From: Phocoena phocoena
Lineage: Eukaryota; Chordata; Mammalia; Artiodactyla; Phocoenidae
NCBI RefSeq assembly: GCF_963924675.1
Contig: NC_089239.1
Location: 7,429,001-7,493,000, forward strand
Reading direction: 5' to 3'
Length of the DNA stretch: 64,000 nt
Made by a program: the position numbers and the translations under genes. The notes under the pieces are model-generated. The model saw only the letters and a program-made list of their open reading frames with translations. It was not told the DNA's origin and did no database searches. Shown here piece by piece: positions 56,835-64,000 of this stretch; positions within the stretch are counted from its first letter, which is position 1, and every line of letters starts with the position of its first letter.

Positions 56835-57050
56835 AGAAGGTAGAGGGGGCTTCCCTGGTGGCGCAGTGGTTGAGAGTCCGCCTGACGATGCAGGGTCATG
56901 GGTTCGTGTCCCGGTCCGGGAGGATCCCACGTGCCGTGGAGCGGCTGGGCCTGTGAGCCATGGCCGCTAAGCCTGCGCATCCGGAGCCTGTGCTCCGCAA
57001 CGGGAGAGGCCCGCATACCGCAAAAAAAAAAAAAAAAAAGAAGGGAGAGG
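56835..57050 (+). mobile_element. Cetacean SINE (short form) with internal deletion and target duplication
   Basis: The body is 56847-57038, with GGGCTTCCCTGGTGGCGCAG head and 18-bp poly(A). Flanks AGAAGGTAGAGG (56835-56846) and AGAAGGGAGAGG (57039-57050) match at 11 of 12. Compared with the other copies it lacks about 16 bp before the end: 'gggagaggcccgc' replaces 'gggagaggccacagcagtgagaggcccgc' type text. This fits deletion between the two GAGAGGCC repeats. Confidence 0.94.
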
Positions 57051-57929
57051 ACAAGCCTTCTTGGTCTCTGCTGTCCCTGGTAAAGACTTGCCCTTGTCCC
57101 GCTGATATGTTTAAGTGTTGAGGGAGAGACTTGGGCCCAGATGTGCCCCTCGAAGCACTGATCCTGGAGGACAAGGCTGGCACGGGGGAATGGGGGGCTG
57201 GCCGTGGTGCCCTGAGATTCCTCCCACCCACCTCTTACCTGAGTGCCTCCTACCCAAAGAGAAGACCCGCATCTCACTGGCCACAGGTGGAAGGGGTGAC
57301 ACGGGGGCCTGCTCTCTCGGGCATCTGTCCTGCTACAGGAAACCCAATCTACGCCTTTCACGTGGATGGCAGCGCGGATTCATTTCTGCAAATCCCTCTC
57401 CTCTTCCCTCTGAGGGAGGGCTGGCCAGGGGAGTGATCTCAGGTCAGAATTTGATTTTGGAACGGGAGCCTCTCTTTCTTCTGGGCCCCCCGGCTCTCTC
57501 TGCCCTGAGGTGGACAGTGCTGGGGGACAGGCATGTGGGGTCTGATGCACCAGGACCGAACGATGAAAGATTCGAGCCCCTGGGACAGACTCAGGGGTGT
57601 GGCTGACTCCCCCTGGTTTTGGAAGCCAAGCACATTGATGGGGGTGTGGTGGGGATACATGAAGCTCTAGATCCTGGTTATACGTGGGTTGGGTGAGATA
57701 GTTGGAGCAGAAAATAAGGGAGGAAAGATCGCCTTTTGTCACATCCCCTGCCCCAGTTGCCCCTGCCTCTCGCTGCCCAGGCCCTGCATGTTGCCTGTGT
57801 CTTCTCACTGCTCGACTCTGCCAAGGAGCGGGGCTCTTTCAGGCCCTCCCATTTGTAGGAAAGTGAACTCCACCTTTGGGGTATGTTTTGAGAGGTGTCA
57901 GGATGCCCCTGTATCAGTCAGTCAATACC
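57051..57929. other. Unassigned GC-rich stretch
   Basis: GC-rich; frames at 57115-57606 plus (163 codons) and 57380-57808 minus overlap and have no domain. Confidence 0.4.
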
Positions 57930-58370
57930 CCCGAAACACTGCATAACAACTACCCGAAACTCAGTGACATAAAGTAAACACTCACTGGTTCTCATGACTC
58001 TGCAGGTCAGCTGGAGTTGACTGGGACTGGGTGGGTCTAAGCTGGGCTTTCGTGGGCCTGCTTGGTTGTGATCCATGCGTCTCTCATCTTCCTCATGGGA
58101 CCAGTGGAGTGGCCTGGACACCTTCCTCGTATGGCAATGCCCAAAGTGCAAGGGCACAGGTGGAAATACTCAAGGTTCATTGGCCAGAACAAATTATGTG
58201 GCCAAACCTAAAGTCAAGAGGCTGGGAAACAGGACCTGCCCCAATGGGGGGCGGGGCAGGGCACTGCATCCTTATATCACAAAGACCACCCACACGGTGG
58301 TGGATGCAGGATCAGGGCCCCCAGTATAATTGATCATATTCCCCTCTCGAAATATCTCCCCCCAAGTACC
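57930..58370. mobile_element. Medium-reiterated mammalian repeat, family unassigned
   Basis: 'aaacactcactggttctcatgactctgcaggtcagctggagttgactgg', 'gggtctaagctgggctttcg', 'cattggccagaacaaattatgtggcc' and 'ccaacctaaagtcaagaggctgggaa' type text matches a common placental repeat ('…tctgcgggtcagctgggg…cattggcc…gtcacatggcc…'). I cannot name it. Confidence 0.45.
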
Positions 58371-58510
58371 TGTGGCATGGCTTAAAATCCCCGCTATTCA
58401 AATTACTGCTTCGCATTAAATTATTGTCTGCATGAGGCCCTAGTGAGGGGTAGAACATTTATGCCTAATGCCTTAACTCTTCAGCAGCCTTAGGCAATTA
58501 GTCAGCAGAC
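58371..58510. promoter_or_regulatory. Short candidate conserved noncoding element
   Basis: 'cgctattcaaattactgcttcgcattaaattattgtctgcatgagg' and 'ttatgcctaatgcc', 'ttaggcaattagtcagcag' form a compact AT-word cluster between a repeat and GC-rich DNA. Weak evidence. Confidence 0.3.
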
Positions 58511-59069
58511 ACGGGGGTTCTGAGGGAGTGGGGGTCAGGACAGAGACATTTTGCAGGGCAGTTGGACCACACGAGGCCGGGTGGCTGGAGTCACCCTGCC
58601 CTGAACATTCCAGTCCTTTGCACCTGCCCACTCTTATTCTCATTCCCCTTGTTAGGAGAGAGCTACAGAAATTCTTCATCTTCCAGAGAAACACAGATCA
58701 TTTCAGGTGACTAGAAAATCCCTAGGTTGGAAACATTCAGAAAACAGGAGAAAACTTTGTATGAAACACATCCTCGGCTTTTCCGTGATGTCAGAATGTT
58801 TGTCTCTTTTTGTTTTCTGTTTGGGCACACGGAACACGTGAGGACGGGTGGGCGGCTGCGTGAGAGTGTGGAGGTCTGTGTTTGTATGCGTGTGCTTGTG
58901 TTCATGTTTTTGCCAATATGCCCGTCTCAGTGACGCTCAGAAATCTGTCTTAGGCTGGGAACAGAAAGAGGTTTTCATTATTAGACAATATTATCACCAA
59001 ATAGTATTTTTTTTTTAAAATGTGAGTTAAGAGGATCGGACTCCTTCTGAACGCAGTTAAAAAGAGGAC
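58511..59069. other. Unassigned stretch
   Basis: No family recognised. Confidence 0.35.
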
Positions 59070-59074
59070 TGTGT

Positions 59075-59113
<39 letters not shown>
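59070..59113 (+). repeat. (TG)n microsatellite
   Basis: About 22 TG units with one AT interruption at 59079-59080, followed by imperfect TGTG/CTG variants to about 59140. Likely length-polymorphic; a Z-DNA-capable tract. Confidence 0.95.
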
Positions 59114-59117
<4 letters not shown>

Positions 59118-59140
59118 GTATTGTGTGCTGTGTGCCGTGT

Positions 59141-60891
59141 ATTGGGGGTAGGGTGTAAATAGAGAGATGTCTTCACCCCACAACCTCTTGGGTTCTATTT
59201 CTGCTACTACCAAAATGAATTTGATAAATTAACTTAAAAATTATACAGTTGTAGAGAAACTGCCTGTCTTAATTACATATGATCTCTAGTAGGTTCTCTC
59301 TATCTACATATCCATCCATATGTAATTTTTAGTTTATTTAGTACCTTGTACTGTCGACCTTTTTTTTTTAACAGATGGGGGACGGGGAGGGAGGAGGGGC
59401 TGATGTTCTTTTGCTGGCTCTAAGGCAACGCATCCTCCTGTATTTAAATTCAGTTGTAGTTCATAGCTGGGTAGATTGGTTCCTGGTGAACACACCACGC
59501 TCAATGCTATCCCCTAAAAAACCTCAGAGCGTGTATGCATAAAGGAGATTGTAGATTAGGTTACCGGGAAAGGAAGTGTACAAATGTACCTTTGCAAGAA
59601 GATGAACTGATGACAGCAGCCAGTTGCTGACGAAGGCCGTTTGTGTAAGAGCAGGGCCCTAGCGCCCGGGGCCCATCTGTCTCTGCTGTCACTCTCTTCC
59701 TGGCTGCCTGTGCGGAAGGCAAGCAGCCCTGGGCTCCCTGTGTCTGTCTCCTGCCTCTATCTCCTCCTTCCTCCGTGGGAATCCTGTCCCACTGGGCCCC
59801 AGAGGCATGAGCTCCAGTGCAGGGAAATTAGGAAGGAGTGGATAAGGTTGATAAGGGTCCCCTTTCCAAATCCCTTTTGCTGTAACCCATCTTGGCCGCT
59901 GCTAACCTTTGGCCAACATAGCGACCAAAAGCCGCTCCCAGGAAGTCAGTGTCTTGCCCCCGCCTCCAGGAGCCTGGGATGTTAAGACCCACTCACAATT
60001 TGGGCCTTTGCAGGTTCCAGTTCCCTGATCTCGACACAGTGGTAAAGATGTGCAAGGTACTCGTAAACATATAGCAACAGGGGTTGGCAGCTAAGAAGCA
60101 ATTCTTTGCCCCTTCTGAATCCTCTCCTCTGGGTGCTACTCAGTTCTTTGGTTTTTCTCCTTCTTAAATCTCTCTCTCTCTCTCTCCCCACACACACCAA
60201 AGTCTCATTCCACACCCCCCATCTCATCTCCCTCCCATTGAAAGCAACAATAACCAACCACTCCAAACCCTCTCCAAGGTAAAGCACACGAGTCCACCAC
60301 TTATGCCACGTTCCATGCAATTATAAATTCTGTTAGATGGACAAATTACAATACAATTGTGCCCACGCTGAGTGTGGACTTTGCCTTTACTTTCTCAGCT
60401 AGGAAGTGGAAACACTGGAAAATATGTGGGTAATTTACAGACATGAGGTGAAGTCCTATGGCTTTCACGGTTCTCTCTGAGGTGGATGTAACCTTTCCAA
60501 GGATCAGGGTTACCGGCTAAATAGTGAATTTATTTTTACAGAAGAGTCACTGTCCTTATTCACTCCTCTAAGTTCAGTTGCTTATGAAGAGGCCCCCCTG
60601 TTATGCTGTGTGTGTTCAGGGAAGGATCTTCTCAAGGCTGATCTTTGTCTGTTGTTTCTAGTTTTACTGGGTCCCCATCTCTGCAGTAAAGCATCATGGC
60701 ATGAAAGGGCTCCAGGGCCGTTGGGAAACTGTTGCTGAGTGAACACTTCAATTAGCTCAGTGGTCAGGAGGTCTGGGGCGGGACCAAGCTGCCTGGGGGA
60801 GCAGGGCGTGAATGGGTGCACGTTGCTCGCACTTCAGAAAGTCCCTGCCTTCTGAGAACACTGTCTTCCGGCAACAGCCCTATACTGGAGG
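59141..60891. other. Unassigned stretch
   Basis: About 1.75 kb with no family recognised. AT-word-rich text at 59200-59345 ('gaatttgataaattaacttaaaaattatacag') might be regulatory but is not clear. A (TC)n run lies at 60170-60186. Frames at 59641-59985 plus and 59982-60320 minus have no domain. Confidence 0.4.
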
Positions 60892-61100
60892 CAACGACCT
60901 TTCTTTCTTTCTTTCTTTTCTTTAAATGTTTATTTTATATTGGAGTATAGTTGATTTACAATGTTGTGTTAGCTTCAGGTGTACAGCAAAGTGATTTAGT
61001 TATACATATACATGTATCTATTCTTTTTCAGATTCTTTCCCCATAGAGGTTATTACAGAGCACTGAGCAGAGCTCCCCGAGCTCTACAGCAGGTCCTTGT

Positions 61101-62397
61101 TGATTATCTGTTTTATTTATTTATTTATTTTTAACATCTTTATTGGGGTATAATTGCTTTACAATGGTGTGTTAGTTTCTGATCTATAACAAAGTGAATC
61201 AGCCACACATATACATGTGCTCCCATGTGTCTTCCCTCTTGCGTCTCCCTCCCTCCCACTCTCCCCCTCCCACCCCTCCAGGCTGTCCCAAAGCCCCGAG
61301 CTAATATCCCTGTGCCTTGCGGCTGCTTCCCCCTAGCTATCTACCTTACTACGTTTGTTAGTGTGTATATGTCCATGACTCTCTCTCGCCCTGTCAAAAC
61401 TCACCCTTCCCCCTCCCCATATCCTTAAGTCCGTTCTCCAGTAGGTCTGCTTCTCTATTCCTGTCTTATCCCTAGGTTCTTCATGACATTTTTTCCCCTT
61501 AAATTCCATATATATGTGTTAGCATACGGTATTTGTCTTTGTCTTTCTGACTTACTTCACTCTGTATGACAGACTCTAGGTCTATCCATCTCATGACAAA
61601 TAACTCAATTTCATTTCTTTTTAAGGCTGAGTAATATTCCATTGTGTATATGTGCCACATCTTCTTTATCCATTCATCCGATGATGGGCGCTTAGGTTGT
61701 TTCCATCTCCGGGCTATTGTAAATAGAGCTGCAATGAACATTTTGGTACATGACTCTTTTTGAATTTTGGTTTTCTCAGGGTATATGCCCAGTAGTGGGA
61801 TTGCTGGGTCATATGGTAATTCTATTTGTAGTTTTTTAAGGAACCTCCATACTGTTCTCCATAGTGGCTGAACCAATTCACATTCCCACCAGCAGTGCAA
61901 GAGTGTCCCCTTTTCTCCACACCCTCTCCAGCATTTATTGTTTCTAGATTTTTTGATGATGGCCATTCTGACTGGTGTGAGATGATATCTCATTGTAGTT
62001 TTGATTTGTATTTCTCTAATGATTAATGATGTTGAGCATTCTTTCATGTGTTTGTTGGCATTCTGTATATCTTCTTTGGAGAAATGTCTGTTTAGGTCTT
62101 CTGCCCATTTTTGGATGGGGTTGTTTGTTTTTTTGTTATTCAGCTGCATGAGCTGCTTGTAAATTTTGGAGATTAATCCTTTGTCAGTTGCTTCATTTGC
62201 AAATGTTTTCTCCCATTCTGAGGGTTGTCTTTTGGTCTTGATTATGGTTTCCTTTGCTGTGCAAAAGCTTTGAAGTTTCATTAGGTCCCATTTGTTTATT
62301 TTTGTTTTTATTTCCATTACTCTAGGAGGTGGGTCAGAAAGGATCTTGCTGTGATTTATGTCATAGAGTGTTCTTCCTATGTGATTATCTGTTTTAT
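61101..62397 (-). mobile_element. Nested younger L1, minus strand, with perfect 16-bp target duplication
   Basis: The insert is 61117-62381 (1265 bp), flanked by perfect 16-bp copies of TGATTATCTGTTTTAT (61101-61116 and 62382-62397). On the minus strand it reads ORF2 C-terminus, then 3' UTR, then an AAATA-rich tail (complement of the TTATTTATTTATTTATTT run at 61117-61133). The 5' end is truncated within ORF2. Because it splits another L1 it must be the younger of the two. The preserved coding frame supports fairly recent insertion. Confidence 0.96.
61499..62317 (-). pseudogene. L1 ORF2 C-terminal fragment (open for 272 codons)
   Basis: The product matches the C-terminal third of L1 ORF2p, the endonuclease/reverse-transcriptase that copies L1 RNA into the genome. 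Only the region after the catalytic domains is left, so it cannot work alone. Visible landmarks: the KINKWD start region, a Cys-rich segment around residues 127-145 (cysteines spaced CWRGC…LLHCWWEC, the ORF2 zinc-knuckle-like motif), [12 protein letters not shown], and the near-C-terminal [11 protein letters not shown]. The Met at 62317 is internal to ORF2; the same frame continues upstream without a stop to the truncation near 62381. No upstream promoter. Complete retention of the frame suggests a young insertion. Confidence 0.93.
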
Positions 62398-62798
62398 ATA
62401 TAATAGTGTGTATCTGTTAATCCCCACCTCCTCATTTATCCCTCCCTCCACATTTCCCCTTTGGTAACCATAAGTTCGTTTTCTAAGTCTGTGAGTCTGT
62501 TTTGTAAATAAGTTTACTTGTATAATTTTTTTAGATTCCACATATGAGTGATATCATATCCTGTATTTGTCTTTCTCCGTCTGACTTACGTCACTTAACA
62601 TGATAATCTCTAGGTCCATCCATGTGGCTGCAAACGGCATTACTTCGTTCTTTTTCATGGCTGAGTAATATTCCATTGCATACATGTGCCACATCTTCTT
62701 TATCCACTCGTCTGTCGATGCACAGTTAGGTTGCTCCCATGTCCTGGCTGTTGTAAATGGTGCTGCAATGAACGTCGGGGTGTTCAATGACCTTTCTT

Positions 62799-63229
62799 CA
62801 GCTTTGCAGATGGACAGACTGAGGCCTGGTTGTTGGGATGCAGGGGGGTCAATGGAGCCAGAAGTTCTGTTTCCAGCCTGTGCTCCGCCGCTGGGCTCAG
62901 CAACCTGGGATCTGCACTCCCGTGGGTGGAAGCATCACAGGGGCTATATCTGCTGTCATCTTAGTCCACTTATATGTGTCTTTTATTTGAATGTGGGGCC
63001 TGCAAATCAACAACGGCTTCTCTTCCACAGCCCGTGCGAGACTTCTTAGTTGTGGAACAGTACCCCAGAAAGCACACGCGAGCGTCGGAACTTGCGTGCA
63101 CGCGCAACACACACGCACACACGCACACGCACAAGTTTTCATATTAGTTTCCTGAGTTCATGGATAAAGTCCAGAGCTGCCAAAGCTCCCACTACTTTGC
63201 CGTGTCACACTAATAGCTTCCAGATCCCA
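62799..63229. other. Unassigned stretch with alternating CA/CG tract
   Basis: No family recognised. 63096-63134 is an alternating purine-pyrimidine tract (GTGCACGCGC, CACACACGCACACACGCACACGCA type), the second Z-DNA-prone tract in the window. The 121-codon frame starting at 62684 crosses the L1 and is not a gene. Confidence 0.45.
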
Positions 63230-63600
63230 TCACACATTAAATCCATGTGGCTTCAGCGAAGCCATCTATTTAATGCAATTCGCTAAATGCCTGTGCAGCC
63301 CCGCTGACAGTGACATATTAGTTTTGCTGCCTTTTGCAATCTGATATCTCTGAATTTGCCACCGTACTAAAGATTTGATTAATGTGGTTCCATTTGGATG
63401 CAGTAATTGGCTGCGACTGTTGTAGAAAATAATCAGGCTTTCATTCCTTACAAGTGCACGGACATGCTAATGAGAGAGTGGGTTAATTAAGCCTGCGGCA
63501 GAAAGCGACAGTTACTGATGACTGTTATGACAAACCACCGACTCGGCATTTGGGAGCAGGACAGCAAATTTGCACTTTATGAAATTACAGGAAAACTAGG
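63230..63600. promoter_or_regulatory. Candidate conserved noncoding element
   Basis: A repeat-free block with dense ordered words: 'taatgcaattcgctaaatgcc', 'gatttgattaatgtgg', 'tgcagtaattggctgc', 'aaaataatcaggctttc', ATGCTAATGA at 63464-63473, and TTAATTAA at 63483-63490. High information content and no frame. Among the six blocks this has the most enhancer-like texture. Confidence 0.5.
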
Positions 63601-64000
63601 ACATAAGGAATAAATAGTTACATCTGTTTGGTGAAAGGGTGGGGAGAAGAAAGAGGGGCTCAAGGGGAAGAGAAAAGAACAAGCGAAAGATGTTCTCCCT
63701 GAGAACAGGGCCCTGGTCACAGGATTCAGGAACCGGTGGCAGAGACCTCCTGTGCTTCGGTGGGTGCTGTGGATTGTCCTTGAGTGACAAGGGGCTGGCG
63801 GTACGTGACACACCCCGTCCAGCACTTGTGTTAGGGACTTTCTGCAAAAGGACCAGCCGGCAGCTCAGTTGACTAGAAACAGAAAGAGATTCAGGGAAAG
63901 AGAGGGAGAGGTGAAGGGAAGAAGCAGAGCACACATGCTCAGAGCCCTCTTACCTGGGGAGCGGGGGTCCCGGGAAGGTCACATGACTGTTCCCCCTTTC
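63601..64000. other. Unassigned stretch to window end
   Basis: Purine-rich, with frames on both strands without domains. Nothing recognised. Confidence 0.4.

Larger units (their letters stand above)
60892..62798 (-). mobile_element. Outer L1 3' fragment, minus strand, split by a nested L1
   Basis: Left arm 60906-61116 (3' end: 'atattggagtatagttgatttacaatg'); right arm 62382-62784 (ORF2 C-terminal text and 3' UTR). Flanks CAACGACCTTTCTT (60892-60905) and CAATGACCTTTCTT (62785-62798) form a 14-bp target duplication with one mismatch. The T-rich left edge, with TTTC repeats, is the tail. The right arm holds a 77-codon remnant at 62554-62787 with the L1 ORF2 C-terminal motif MEYYSAMKKNE. Without the insertion this L1 would be about 0.6 kb, 5'-truncated. 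Confidence 0.93.

Noticed and set aside
56825..57361. 178-codon open frame on the minus strand
   Set aside because: Its C-terminal half is the antisense of a SINE including its poly(T) as a run of Phe; not a host protein.
57115..57606. 163-codon and overlapping frames in GC-rich DNA
   Set aside because: GC-rich sequence has few stops; frames on both strands overlap and none has a domain.
62554..62787. Independent small gene of 77 codons
   Set aside because: It is the ORF2 C-terminal remnant of the outer L1, recognisable by its MEYYSAMKKNE motif.
1..64000. Bacterial, phage or plasmid content
   Set aside because: Mammalian SINEs, L1, L2 and MIR occur throughout; no operons, ribosome-binding sites or prokaryotic genes.

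Overview
The window looks like mammalian nuclear DNA from a cetacean, probably a toothed whale or dolphin. The base for this is its tRNA-derived SINEs. They begin with a head reading GGCTTCCCTGGTGGCGCAG, keep RNA polymerase III A and B boxes, and occur both as a short form of about 200 bp and as a long form of about 350 bp. Both match the CHR-type SINEs of whales and their relatives. L1 copies whose 3' ends match the cetartiodactyl type, together with ancient L2, MIR, ERVL and hAT copies shared by all placental mammals, fit this. Species, chromosome and neighbouring genes cannot be read from the sequence.

I find no host protein-coding gene, coding exon, rRNA, tRNA or snRNA gene that I can support. 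Open frames of 60-190 codons are scattered, lack recognisable domains, and mostly lie in repeats. The only open frame with real protein content is the C-terminal part of an L1 ORF2 on the minus strand at 61499-62317. The window is therefore intergenic (gene-desert-like) or lies inside a very large intron.

Layout. 1-6 kb: L2, MIR, an L1 tail, a young SINE, and an L1/HAL1 ORF1 relic split by a SINE. 6-9 kb: GC-rich unique DNA, then a repeat-free AT/GC-mixed block with homeodomain-type sites. 9-18.4 kb: an ERV1-type solo LTR, an old L1 nested in another old L1, a long-form SINE inside an L1 tail, an antisense L1 ORF2 relic, then an ERVL-type LTR followed by a primer-binding-site-like sequence and a decayed internal region. 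18.4-27 kb: L2/MIR relics, L1/HAL1 relics and one hAT element. 27-38 kb: two more repeat-free candidate regulatory blocks, a 20-bp palindrome, two SINEs (one with an expanded 22-bp array), a Z-DNA-prone tract and a C21 homopolymer. 38-47 kb: MIR, L2 and L1 relics, a GATA/GA microsatellite, a SINE, and an ERVL-class solo LTR with a perfect 5-bp target duplication. 47-59 kb: two large repeat-free AT-rich blocks, MIR, hAT, and two SINEs. 60.9-62.8 kb: a younger L1 inserted into another L1, both with recognisable target-site duplications. 63.2-63.6 kb: a last candidate regulatory block.

How it works together: no metabolic or operon logic applies. The notable pattern is that repeat-free, TAAT-rich stretches of 0.3-1.2 kb (about 7.85-8.62, 27.76-28.06, 37.37-37.72, 47.72-48.33, 51.0-52.2 and 63.23-63.60 kb) are spaced through a transposon-filled gene-free interval. 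That is the usual architecture of long-range enhancers around developmental transcription-factor genes. This is inference; cross-species alignment would decide it. I did not find a new biological system that I can defend.
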